This document shows, piece after piece, positions 44,065-52,680 of a DNA stretch of 64,000 nucleotides. Each line of letters starts with the position of its first letter. The first letter of the stretch is position 1. Source of the stretch: Lewinellaceae bacterium (GTDB lineage Bacteria; Bacteroidota; Bacteroidia; Chitinophagales; Saprospiraceae); assembly GCA_020636225.1 (NCBI GenBank), contig JACJYI010000003.1, forward strand, positions 799,531-863,530. The letters are read 5' to 3'. Made by a program: the position numbers and the translations under genes. A model generated the notes under the pieces. The model was not told the DNA's origin. It did no database searches and saw only the letters and a list, made by a program, of their open reading frames with translations.

Positions 44065-44619
44065 CTAAATGACTGTTCTGAAATACATCAAGCCGAGTAT
44101 CATACATACAATAATTAAAACGATGAATGCGAATGATCCCAACCCTTGTAGATTATCTTGATAATCTATAACATGTACAGAATTGTCGTTTTGGACACCA
44201 GTTATTGATGCCACCGTTTGGGCATCTAAATACCTGCGCTCCAAGAATTGAACTATCGCTTTCATTGACTTTACTTCACCTTCAAACTTATTCTCATTCA
44301 CCATAACCACATACTCGTTCGAGCTATCCACTTTTAGTGCCAGTACATTTTCATCAAAAAAACCATGCTTGAATAAGTACCTACCGTCGGACTTCTCAAT
44401 AAGCAGGGAGTTGTTTCCAAGGTATGCCCAACTACCTTTGTCAACCTTCCCGTTGACTGATATGAGAAGATCACCGTTGCTTCGAAATATGTAAACGGCC
44501 TTGGTCTGATCAATATTATCAATGATAACCCAGTGCTGATTGGTCAACAACGTTAGGTTATCAAGTTTCTCGCTATATCTCTGGAGGCGTGGGAATATGT
44601 CGGATATGAATGTTTGCAT
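44065..44619 (-). CDS. Tail-anchored membrane protein of unknown function
   Basis: 184 residues. No signal peptide; a soluble N-terminal part of about 155 residues (HWVIIDNIDQTKAVYIFRSN, LISVNGKVDKGSWAYLGN, FKHGFFDENVLALKVDSS) and a single hydrophobic C-terminal segment (SFAFIVLIIVCMILGLMYF). Similar conserved hypotheticals occur in other Bacteroidota. The WVIID...YIFRSNGDLL...GSWAYL pattern suggests a beta-rich domain. Carried by the mobile element and surrounded by long non-coding DNA. Confidence 0.7.
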   Translation of the reverse strand: MQTFISDIFPRLQRYSEKLDNLTLLTNQHWVIIDNIDQTKAVYIFRSNGDLLISVNGKVDKGSWAYLGNNSLLIEKSDGRYLFKHGFFDENVLALKVDSSNEYVVMVNENKFEGEVKSMKAIVQFLERRYLDAQTVASITGVQNDNSVHVIDYQDNLQGLGSFAFIVLIIVCMILGLMYFRTVI

Positions 44620-45302
44620 ACTGAATCCTTCAAGTTCATCGTGATAACTCAGCCGCGTCAGATCGAATCCGTCTGAGATAATCTGTTCAATATTAACTGT
44701 TTCAACGGATAGTCACAATACCGGATGGGTAATCGACTACTGTTCCCGGACGCGTATTGAGCCGTTCGCGCTGAAATCCAACCCGATTCCATACCGTTCC
44801 CCTCTCGTTATCAACAGAAGCGAGACGACAACCGATCTGATAGCACGGACTCGTGCTTCCCGGGACAGCCCGGATTGATGCGTGCGTGACTCGATGTAGA
44901 TCAGGCGGGGATGATCACGTCATCCATAAACAGTATTGTCATGTCAGGTAACCAAATGAGGCTGGGAGAACATATCGATTGATTGAAATCCACGCATGTG
45001 TACCACATTGTGAATATAGTGCCGTCCTACCCGGAACAAGTACATGCATCAGGTACCAGATCGATGCATTCACCATGCCGATGGTGGTAGCATACTGCCA
45101 TGTCTACCCGCAACCCTATATCCTAAGTATTATTTCACCCCGCAATGTGTCAACAACGTGTATCCTCATTTGCTGGTAAAGCTATTTTCCGGGCTGACTG
45201 TGACTTCCAATATTTCCATTTTATCTAAAAATATTCAGAAAATGTGTCCGAATCGGGTCTCTGAAGTTTTCTCAGCAATAGTTATAGCAAAACATATTTC
45301 AT
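44620..45302. other. 0.7-kb non-coding gap upstream of the primase-helicase gene
   Basis: No credible gene. 44788-44830 (CCATACCGTTC, then ATCAAC and AAGCGAG) resembles 41486-41530. A replication origin for the element would be expected near the primase gene; an AT-rich stretch at 45181-45300 is a possible site, but no iterons are obvious. Confidence 0.5.
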
Positions 45303-47963
45303 ATGAAGAAGTTGCTATTGACTATTGCGCCGCACGGTGCCACTACAAAATTGGATATTGCCAAAGAAATTGCCACACTGAGTGAACAGCTTCCTGTTGA
45401 AATTTATCCGGATGAGGCATTGACGAAAATCGGTGAACGTGGACATTCATTTTATCCGGGAACATTTATTCTAACCGACAGAACTTCATGCATTAATGGG
45501 GATAGCCCGGATAGAATATATGTATTGGCTTTGGATTTTGATAGATCGGTCAATCCTCGTTCAGTACTGGACAGACTCCGTGAGTTCGGATTGGATTGCA
45601 CTGGAATTTATCGATCATTTTCGGATGACACTGATGACACATTGCCGATTGAGCAAAAACTTGACTTGGTCAAGCGGTACCGGGTAGTGTTTGTATTAGA
45701 GAGCCACGTCGTGGGTAGAGTTGAGTACGAGGAATTGATTTCCATAGCTTCCGGATTGTTTCCGGAAGCGGATCGACGTTATACATCAACTGTTTTTTAT
45801 GGGGGGAAAGGAGTCATTTATCGTAACTATGAATACTGTTTGGATGTACCTGATCTTGCCATGGCATCGACTCTATACAGGGCTAAAGAATGTACGACCA
45901 CGCAATCTATCCGTAAAAATATTCAGAAATCACTTGATGCCACGCCCAACCATTTATTATCTGGGGATTCATTTACTGCAACTTGTAATAATATATCTAT
46001 ACAACCTACATTATTTGAACCAGTACGTATAAATGGATGGTCTGATAAGATGAGAGAGAGTTCTGCATTATTTGACGGATTTCTGAAATGTGATCGAAAA
46101 TATTGGCATACTGAATTACTCGGACTCTACCTTTCAATGAGATTATTTGTGAACGGACTTCAACTTTGGTTTGATTCAATCCGACGCAATCCCGTTATTG
46201 AAAATCGTAAAATAGATGAGATTCATGGATACATCAGTAAGTATGAGGCATTGGGTCGCGGCTTGTATCATGAAATGGCTCTGGAAAAATTTGCCCCGAA
46301 TGATTCTGCGGCGGGACATTGTTATAAACTCAGTGATCTGGTACACCTTCGTGGAAGTAAAGCAAGACAGATCAAATGTGCTGAAGTGCCCCCGATTTCA
46401 TTAAACGATGCCCGACATGACACGGGGTATTTATTCAAACACATTCTGTCGAAGTGGGATACGAAAGTTTCTGTACTGAAGATAAGTACGGGGGTGGGTA
46501 AAAGCTATCAGATTGCGGTTTGTCGTCATTTAGATGAGTGTGTGGTTGCTTGCAAGACCCACCATTTGGTACAGGAACTATCACGTGAACTCTCTGCTAA
46601 TGGTATTGAGCATCACGTTATTCCAGAGTTGCCAGATTTGCCTAATCCAATACATCGTAAATACCATTCCTTGTTAGCAATTGGGGCACATGATGCTGCC
46701 GCTGGATTTCTCCGGTCTTTAATATCAGGCCCCGTCATCAAGTATCGATTAGACAGATCGGAAGTAACGAAACTCCGGAGGTCTCTAATGAGATATTTCA
46801 ATGCGATAGAGAGAGCTGTTGGTGATACACTTCCGGTGTTGTGTACGCACAAACGTCTCTTTTTTACAGAATTTCCGAACCACTCTATGGCTATCGTTGA
46901 TGAAGATATCATGGAGTCTATAGGTGAGGTGAATACTGTTCCAGCCAGCACCATTGACGAAGTATTGCATGTATTGAACAGGGAGGATCATCCGGGTATT
47001 ACATCGTTCTTAATGGATTTACTCGATCGAGCCAAATCCCCGTCCGAATTGATGAAGGTTGTACCAACTGTAGAATTGTTCTCGGGCGAAGAGTACCTCA
47101 AACCTCACCGCGTTCAGGAGTTGATTGATAGGGGTGTCAAGGGAAATGTGCTTTCACTATTGCGGTCAGCATTTGTAATAATTCACCCGACTCACTGGAA
47201 TGATCCGGAAGGTGAGAAGTCATTCAGTTTTATAGTCCGTCACAATTTGCCATCCGGCTTGCGATGGATGATCTTATCAGCGACCGTGGATCAGGATATT
47301 TATTCAAAGATGTTTGGGGAACTCGATTTCTTTGATATCTCTAATGTCCAACTGGCTGGAAGACTGCGGCAATTCTCATCCAGAAGCTTTAGTAGGAGTA
47401 CTTTTACCAATGCACAGACTCAGGAATTGGCGCAAAAGATTGGTGACATGGTGTGTTCGCGTCCTGTGATCACTCATAAGGGAAGTATATTTCAGAAGTA
47501 TTTTGAAAATCCCTTCAGGCATATGGAGGATGTGATGGGCACCAATGAACTAACGGGACAGGATATAGTAGTCCTTGGATTGCCCGGGAAACCGGAATAT
47601 GTATATTTACTTTGGGCGGCACTATTGGGTGTTGACGTGAACAATATCGACACTGAGTATAAACAACGCACTGTGACTCGAAATCACTCAATTTTCAATA
47701 TGCAGACATTCGGTGATCCGGCTCTGCAAAATTTACATTGTTATTTTATCGAGAGTCCATTGGTACAAGCGGTTGGTCGTGCAAGGCCCCGTGAATATCC
47801 TGTCACGGTTGATATTTTTTGTAATTATCCCGTACCCGGCGCGATTCAATATCATCTCGATGAAATGGATATCATAAATGATCAATGTCCACCATCCAGT
47901 CTTGAGAAAATGATAGCGGATGTTTACCCGATGTACTTTACTTCTGGCAGTATCGCGTCATAG
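45303..47963 (+). CDS. Primase-like / SF2 helicase fusion, probable element replication protein
   Basis: 886 residues. N-terminal region (about 60-200): YVLALDFDRS with Asp78 and Asp80, TGIYRSFSDD, RYRVVFVLESH and TSTVFYGGKG, a pattern I recognise from archaeo-eukaryotic-type primases of mobile elements. C-terminal region (about 385-840): Walker A STGVGKS (395-401), Walker B-like IVDED (531-535), ILSAT (657-661, motif III) and QAVGRARPR (822-830, motif VI), i.e. superfamily 2. A primase joined to a DEAD-like SF2 helicase, rather than to SF3 or DnaB, is less common. Probable role: priming and unwinding during autonomous or excised replication of the element. Confidence moderate on the primase half, good on the helicase half. 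Confidence 0.72.
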   Translation: MKKLLLTIAPHGATTKLDIAKEIATLSEQLPVEIYPDEALTKIGERGHSFYPGTFILTDRTSCINGDSPDRIYVLALDFDRSVNPRSVLDRLREFGLDCTGIYRSFSDDTDDTLPIEQKLDLVKRYRVVFVLESHVVGRVEYEELISIASGLFPEADRRYTSTVFYGGKGVIYRNYEYCLDVPDLAMASTLYRAKECTTTQSIRKNIQKSLDATPNHLLSGDSFTATCNNISIQPTLFEPVRINGWSDKMRESSALFDGFLKCDRKYWHTELLGLYLSMRLFVNGLQLWFDSIRRNPVIENRKIDEIHGYISKYEALGRGLYHEMALEKFAPNDSAAGHCYKLSDLVHLRGSKARQIKCAEVPPISLNDARHDTGYLFKHILSKWDTKVSVLKISTGVGKSYQIAVCRHLDECVVACKTHHLVQELSRELSANGIEHHVIPELPDLPNPIHRKYHSLLAIGAHDAAAGFLRSLISGPVIKYRLDRSEVTKLRRSLMRYFNAIERAVGDTLPVLCTHKRLFFTEFPNHSMAIVDEDIMESIGEVNTVPASTIDEVLHVLNREDHPGITSFLMDLLDRAKSPSELMKVVPTVELFSGEEYLKPHRVQELIDRGVKGNVLSLLRSAFVIIHPTHWNDPEGEKSFSFIVRHNLPSGLRWMILSATVDQDIYSKMFGELDFFDISNVQLAGRLRQFSSRSFSRSTFTNAQTQELAQKIGDMVCSRPVITHKGSIFQKYFENPFRHMEDVMGTNELTGQDIVVLGLPGKPEYVYLLWAALLGVDVNNIDTEYKQRTVTRNHSIFNMQTFGDPALQNLHCYFIESPLVQAVGRARPREYPVTVDIFCNYPVPGAIQYHLDEMDIINDQCPPSSLEKMIADVYPMYFTSGSIAS

Positions 47964-48236
47964 ACTTGTACGACGGAAATATCTGATCGGTCGAGATTGA
48001 TCGCCAGTCCAATCAGGACGCGCTAATCCCTACTGGATTCATCGGTCTACTTTCCTTTTCGGGATGGATCATCCGGATGTAGTGTACGTATATCAATCGC
48101 GAGAATATTCCGCCCTCGGTACGTCTGGTATCGTCCCGGTTATGTAAATACGCGAGATGGTCGACCCCATCCAACCGTCGGTATTCCTATCTGGAAAACA
48201 CCTGCCGGCCAATACTTATAGTAAAGGAGAGCCACC
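47964..48236. other. Short non-coding gap
   Basis: No gene seen. Rich in CGAT/GATC words like the other gaps of the element; ends with AAAGGAGAGCC just before the next small gene, a rare Shine-Dalgarno-like sequence in this genome. Confidence 0.4.
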
Positions 48237-48467
48237 ATGCACGACGACCCAATTATCCAAGAGTTTCACGATTTGATCCAACGAGCAGATTCCATCAGTC
48301 GGTTAGCTGTGGAAACCATCGGCTTTATAACTCCGGAGGAACTGGATGAAATCCTCGACGGTCTTGACTTCAGGACTGCTGCCCGTCAAGTGATGCTGAG
48401 TAAATGGATGGAGAAGTATGTCAATCCGTACAGGAGTATCGTCGGTTGCATTCCTTGGAAATGGTAA
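48237..48467 (+). CDS. Small hypothetical protein
   Basis: 76 residues, acidic N-terminal helix-rich sequence (MHDDPIIQEFHDLIQRADSI, ITPEELDEILDGLDF) ending in IVGCIPWKW. It is preceded by AAAGGAG 10 bases before the ATG, which supports translation. No family recognised; a tiny regulator, antitoxin-like or anti-restriction protein is possible but unsupported. Confidence 0.45.
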   Translation: MHDDPIIQEFHDLIQRADSISRLAVETIGFITPEELDEILDGLDFRTAARQVMLSKWMEKYVNPYRSIVGCIPWKW

Positions 48468-48488
48468 TTTGATTCACTCCGAACTTTC

Positions 48489-48929
48489 TCAGCCCTTGTA
48501 ATTGAATGCACCGTTGGCGACTGGCATGGAGAAATGTTTTCGATAGAAGTAATCGATCAGCTTCCATTCTAAACTTGAAGGTGTCTCACCTCCCTTATTC
48601 TTGTACCAAATAATCTTACATGGAAAAGCCAATGCATATTGATATCGTGACCAATGCCAATCAGCCGTTAATTGGTTGTCATCCATATCCGACATCCTTA
48701 TAACCGCATCTGCATGACCCCGAAGCCGATTATATAGATTTACGCTTTGGCCAATGTAGAATACCTTTGATTTGCCACGCGGGTAAACAAAGTATTGCGA
48801 TTTGGCATAGAAAATATATGCACCTGATACCGTCGGGACATCTTCGTAGGCATCACGATTAAGGGGCGATTGAATGATCCCATCCTGTTCACGGAAATCA
48901 TCTGGAAGGAAGCTCAGTATCCTTGGCAT
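48489..48929 (-). CDS. Second stand-alone GIY-YIG nuclease-like protein
   Basis: 146 residues. SGAYIFYAK and FYIGQSVNLYNRLRGHADAV give the GIY...YIG core with Arg and His in the helix, and ETPSSLEWKLIDYFYRKHF supplies the Glu. It differs in sequence from the protein at 41996-42400. It lies directly upstream of, and divergent from, the type I restriction-modification genes. Role unknown; it may be an accessory nuclease of the defence locus. Confidence 0.7.
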   Translation of the reverse strand: MPRILSFLPDDFREQDGIIQSPLNRDAYEDVPTVSGAYIFYAKSQYFVYPRGKSKVFYIGQSVNLYNRLRGHADAVIRMSDMDDNQLTADWHWSRYQYALAFPCKIIWYKNKGGETPSSLEWKLIDYFYRKHFSMPVANGAFNYKG

Positions 48930-49097
48930 TGTGGAAATACTTCAGTTTTGTACGAAATGGTTCATGAACATCAGGTCTTGGTGCTTCATTGTTGGGGCTG
49001 GTGAATAAAGATATTCCCCGTCGCGTTCTCATACAAGGGGTGAGTCTTTCCTTCCACGATCTGTCGATGATCTGACTCTCCATTCCCCGATCCGTCG

Positions 49098-49105
49098 TAT
49101 CTTTT
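49098..49105 (+). promoter_or_regulatory. Candidate -7 element for the hsdM operon
   Basis: TATCTTTT, one base off the Bacteroidota -7 consensus, sits 19 bases before the hsdM ATG. No convincing TTTG is seen 19 bases further upstream. Confidence 0.35.
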
Positions 49106-49124
49106 GACCCATAACAGATAGGCT

Positions 49125-50630
49125 ATGGCAGAAGAAACGAACGGCGGAGTCACTCAAGACAGGATCAACCGGGCAGCATGGGAAGCATGTGATACTTTCC
49201 GGGGGGTGGTCGATCCCAGTGAATACAAGAACTACATTCTCGTCACCCTCTTCCTAAAGTACATAAGTGATGTCCACAAGGACAAGGTGGATGAACTCCG
49301 GAAGAAGTACCCGAAGGATGAGGAGAGGGTAGAACGGATGCTGCGGTACGAGCCGATTCAGATAAAGGAGGAATCGACCTTCGACTACCTATATGAGAAC
49401 CGGAATGCTGACGACATTGGTCAGAAGATCAACGTGGCCATTGCGTCACTGGAGGACTCAAACCGTGGGAAGCTCGACGGTGTGTTCAAAGAGATCGATT
49501 TCAATTCCACCCGGAATCTGGGAGTGCCAAAGGAGAGGAACAAACGCCTGAAGCACCTACTGGAAGACTTTGCCAAACCCGATCTTGATCTCCGGCCGTC
49601 CCACGTTGGATCGATGGACATTATCGGGAACACCTATGAGTATCTGATCAGCCGATTCGCTTCAGATAGTGGGAAGAAAGGTGGGGAATTTTACACACCC
49701 GGCGAAGTGTCAGAACTCATGGCACGATTAATCTCACCGAAGGAAGGTGATAAAATATATGACCCAACGTGCGGGTCAGGTTCGTTACTTGTCAAAGCCG
49801 GGAAACAAGTTGGGTCAGATGACTTCTCTCTCTATGGTCAGGAATCCAACGGGAACACATACGCACTTTGCAAAATGAACATGTTCCTTCATGGGATCAA
49901 TTCCGCGTTCATTGAGTGGGGTGATACCATTCGGAATCCACGACACCGGGAAGGAGATCGGTTAATGAAGTTCGATATCGTTGTCGCCAATCCACCGTTT
50001 TCCTTAGACAAATGGGGTGCAGATGAAGCCGAACATGATCCGTATAACAGATTCTGGCGTGGCACACCACCCAAAACGAAAGGGGACTACGCATTCATCA
50101 CCCACATGATTGAATCTCTGAACGAGCATGGTCGGATGGTTGTAGTCGTACCACACGGATGTTTGTTCCGTGGATCGTCGGAAGGGAAAATCCGCGAGCA
50201 ATTGATCAAAGAGAATCTGCTGGACGCCGTTATCGGATTGCCGAGTAATCTCTTCTTCGGCACAGGTATTCCGGCGGCACTATTAATCTTCCGGAAGAAC
50301 CGCAGGAAGACGGATGTGCTGTTCATTGATGGATCAAACGACTTTCTTGAAGGGTCAAACCAGAACGTTCTGGAGGAAGAGGACATCGTTAAGATTGTCA
50401 AAGCCTACAAGGGGTACAAGACCATTGACAAGTACAGCTATGTTGCCACGATCGAGGAGATCGAAGAGAATGATTTCAACCTGAATATCCCACGATACGT
50501 CGATACCTTCGAAGAGGAAGAGATCGTGGACATCCCGTCGGTGCAAAAGGAGATTAGAACATTGGAGTCAGAACTTGACGGGCTGCGGGAAAAGATGGAT
50601 CAGTACCTGAAAGAACTCGGACTATCATGA
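49125..50630 (+). CDS. hsdM: Type I restriction-modification methyltransferase subunit
   Basis: 501 residues, complete. N-terminal HsdM bundle (INRAAWEACDTFRGVVDPSE, VTLFLKYISDV), then the N6-adenine methylase core: GGEFYTPGEVSELMARLISP, IYDPTCGSGSLLVKAG (motif I, AdoMet) and FDIVVANPPFSLDKWG (NPPF catalytic motif IV). A C-terminal helix region ends KEIRTLESELDGLREKMDQY. With HsdS it methylates adenine in the two halves of a bipartite target. Its last bases overlap the next gene by four (ATGA). Confidence 0.95.
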   Translation: MAEETNGGVTQDRINRAAWEACDTFRGVVDPSEYKNYILVTLFLKYISDVHKDKVDELRKKYPKDEERVERMLRYEPIQIKEESTFDYLYENRNADDIGQKINVAIASLEDSNRGKLDGVFKEIDFNSTRNLGVPKERNKRLKHLLEDFAKPDLDLRPSHVGSMDIIGNTYEYLISRFASDSGKKGGEFYTPGEVSELMARLISPKEGDKIYDPTCGSGSLLVKAGKQVGSDDFSLYGQESNGNTYALCKMNMFLHGINSAFIEWGDTIRNPRHREGDRLMKFDIVVANPPFSLDKWGADEAEHDPYNRFWRGTPPKTKGDYAFITHMIESLNEHGRMVVVVPHGCLFRGSSEGKIREQLIKENLLDAVIGLPSNLFFGTGIPAALLIFRKNRRKTDVLFIDGSNDFLEGSNQNVLEEEDIVKIVKAYKGYKTIDKYSYVATIEEIEENDFNLNIPRYVDTFEEEEIVDIPSVQKEIRTLESELDGLREKMDQYLKELGLS

Positions 50631-51382
50631 TAGAACATGTCGAGCCAGCAAAACTTCGCGAGATTTTCGAGTTCCTAAAAGAAAATCGAAAGTACCCGCT
50701 TCAGGTACATACGGGCGCATACAAGCAATGCTTGAATCCAGATTACTCTACTCAGTTCAAGGCGAAGTCCTTGCTACATCATTATCTGAATACCCAATCC
50801 AGATTGAATCTCAATAAAAGTTTGAAATTCTGGACATATTTGGAAAGGAATAAATCCTGTCTGAATACTTTCGATAGCTTCTCAAAACAAGTATGCAAAG
50901 GCATTGATGCTCCACCATATGAAAGGTTGTATCTCGGGTTGAAGGCTCAGGAAGGGTGGGGTTCGAAGACGTCGGCACTATTTGTCAAGGCTATCTATCA
51001 TATCCATTATGGTAAGTTGAAGGTAGGTAAGCTATGGACGGATGTACCTGCATTTGACTATAAGGTCGATAAGATGATGGTTCCAGTAGACGAAGTCATA
51101 AAACATATTTTCATGAAACTTCTCCGGACGAGGAAAATGCCATCCTTTGCCCGAGTAAACAATGAAATAAAAGCTTTGGGGATAGTCAAGAACGTCGACA
51201 TCTGGGACGATCTTTGGTTTTGGGGATTCATCACCCAGATTACAAAGAATAAGAAGAGAACTTTAACTGAATGGAATGCGGGGAAATTTTACTCACTCTT
51301 GCACTCTCCGAAGGATGAAAATACCGTTAACGATGTAAGAGAGAAGGCGCGACAGTTTCATCATTTAATATTGGATCGATAA
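50627..51382 (+). CDS. Unfamiliar protein in the R-M operon, HhH-GPD-glycosylase-like
   Basis: 251 residues, overlapping hsdM by four bases and ending three bases before hsdS, so clearly part of the operon. Not one of the standard R-M subunits. The middle reads EGWGSKTSALFVKAIYHIHY followed by VPAFDYKVDKMMVPVDEVIK; the Gly-x-Gly/Ser-Lys-Thr hairpin, helix and later Asp are laid out like the HhH-GPD fold of DNA glycosylases such as Ogg or AlkA. The Lys and Asp needed for catalysis are plausibly present (K and D in these motifs). Alternative: an unrelated helical protein. A role in DNA-base recognition or repair connected to the methylase is inference. Confidence 0.5.
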   Translation: MIEHVEPAKLREIFEFLKENRKYPLQVHTGAYKQCLNPDYSTQFKAKSLLHHYLNTQSRLNLNKSLKFWTYLERNKSCLNTFDSFSKQVCKGIDAPPYERLYLGLKAQEGWGSKTSALFVKAIYHIHYGKLKVGKLWTDVPAFDYKVDKMMVPVDEVIKHIFMKLLRTRKMPSFARVNNEIKALGIVKNVDIWDDLWFWGFITQITKNKKRTLTEWNAGKFYSLLHSPKDENTVNDVREKARQFHHLILDR

Positions 51383-51385
51383 TAT

Positions 51386-52675
51386 ATGGCAGATATTAAC
51401 GAGAGCAGATCGGGGTATAAAGAGACTAAGGTTGGGTGGATTCCGGAGGAATGGAATGTGCAGCGGCTCTTTGAGGTTACTCATATGAAGAGTGGTGAAA
51501 CTATTACTGGTACCCACATTTCAGATTTTTCAAAATACCCTTGCTATGGTGGAAATGGATTAAGGGGTTATACGGATACGTTTACGCATGAAGGCAACTA
51601 TGTATTGATTGGTCGGCAAGGGGCACTTTGTGGAAATGTTTTAAAAGTACAGGGACGATTTTACGCTTCCGAGCATGCGATTGTTGTATCCAATAAGGAT
51701 AACTCAATAGTCGAATTTTTGGAGTTTCTTTTGAAGAAGATGAATCTGAATAGGTACTCAGAATCATCGGCCCAACCCGGTTTATCAGTTTCCAAATTAC
51801 TGAAGCTTCAAATCCCGCTCCCCCCACTCCCCGAACAAAAACGCATCGCCGAGATTCTATCGACGTGGGACGATGCGATCCAGAAACTCGACGCACTGAT
51901 CGCCAAAAAGCAGGAATTGAAGAAGGGGCTGATGCAGAAATTGCTCACCGGGCAACTGCGGTTTCCGGAGTTTGTCCCGGCGGGCGGCACGAAGTTCAAG
52001 GAGACGAAGCTGGGGTTGGTGCCGGAGGATTGGGAAGTTGTAGAGTTCGGTAGAACTTTTAATTTCTTGAAGGGTGTAATATTTTCAAGAAGTGAATTGA
52101 CTTATGAAGAGCCATCAAGTGAAATTTTCTGTATTCATTACGGCGACATACATAAGACTTTTAAGTATCCGTTCCTAACGATTGAGGCAGGTTTTGAGCT
52201 ACCTAAAATAGTTGACCAAGATAGAATTTCCCGGAGTGTAGATTTTTTAGAATCAGGGGACTTGGTGATCGCCGACGCTTCAGAAGATATTGAAGGTGTC
52301 GGAGAGTCTATTGAAATTGAAATCTTGGATCAATCCAAGGTGCTTTCAGGTTTGCATACGATCGCCGCTCGTGATACAGGTGGCCTTACTTCTCCGGGAT
52401 ACAGGGGTTTTATATTTCAGTGTAACCATGTTCGAAATGCACTTCGTCGGGTTGCGACAGGAAGTAATGTATTTGGTATTAGTAAGGCATCACTTAAATC
52501 TCAACTTATAATCTTACCTCCCGTTGATGAGCAAATTGTGATTTCTTCATTATTACGAATGACGGAATTGGAGACCATGAACTTATCTAATCAGCGGGAA
52601 ATGCTGGTTCAGCAAAAGAGAGGACTCATGCAACAACTTCTCACTGGAGCCGTACGTACTACGGTGAAGAACTAA
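51386..52675 (+). CDS. hsdS: Type I restriction-modification specificity subunit
   Basis: 429 residues. Two target-recognition domains, each starting with a KETK-x-G-x-P-E-x-W type entry (YKETKVGWIPEEWNVQRL; FKETKLGLVPEDWEVVEF), are separated and closed by conserved helical regions (PLPPLPEQKRIAEILSTWDD, LDALIAKKQELKKGLMQKLL; and ILPPVDEQIVISSLLRMTEL, GLMQQLLTGAV). It would set the bipartite DNA target of HsdMS and HsdMRS. Base composition shifts at domain borders (GC-richer at 51.8-52.05 kb), consistent with recombination that swaps recognition domains. The second closing region is more diverged than the first. Confidence 0.93.
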   Translation: MADINESRSGYKETKVGWIPEEWNVQRLFEVTHMKSGETITGTHISDFSKYPCYGGNGLRGYTDTFTHEGNYVLIGRQGALCGNVLKVQGRFYASEHAIVVSNKDNSIVEFLEFLLKKMNLNRYSESSAQPGLSVSKLLKLQIPLPPLPEQKRIAEILSTWDDAIQKLDALIAKKQELKKGLMQKLLTGQLRFPEFVPAGGTKFKETKLGLVPEDWEVVEFGRTFNFLKGVIFSRSELTYEEPSSEIFCIHYGDIHKTFKYPFLTIEAGFELPKIVDQDRISRSVDFLESGDLVIADASEDIEGVGESIEIEILDQSKVLSGLHTIAARDTGGLTSPGYRGFIFQCNHVRNALRRVATGSNVFGISKASLKSQLIILPPVDEQIVISSLLRMTELETMNLSNQREMLVQQKRGLMQQLLTGAVRTTVKN

Positions 52676-52680
52676 CAGCT

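Noticed and set aside
43828..44118. 96-codon plus-strand frame in the second long gap
   Set aside because: No motif, poor start context, and it overlaps the end of the minus-strand tail-anchored protein gene.
40710..45302. Possible CRISPR array
   Set aside because: The repeated words in the gaps vary in spacing and sequence; no 25-40 base identical repeats with even spacers and no cas genes were found.
44979..45385. Two overlapping plus-strand frames before the primase-helicase gene
   Set aside because: Low-complexity translations without motifs; the second overlaps the well-supported primase-helicase start in another frame.
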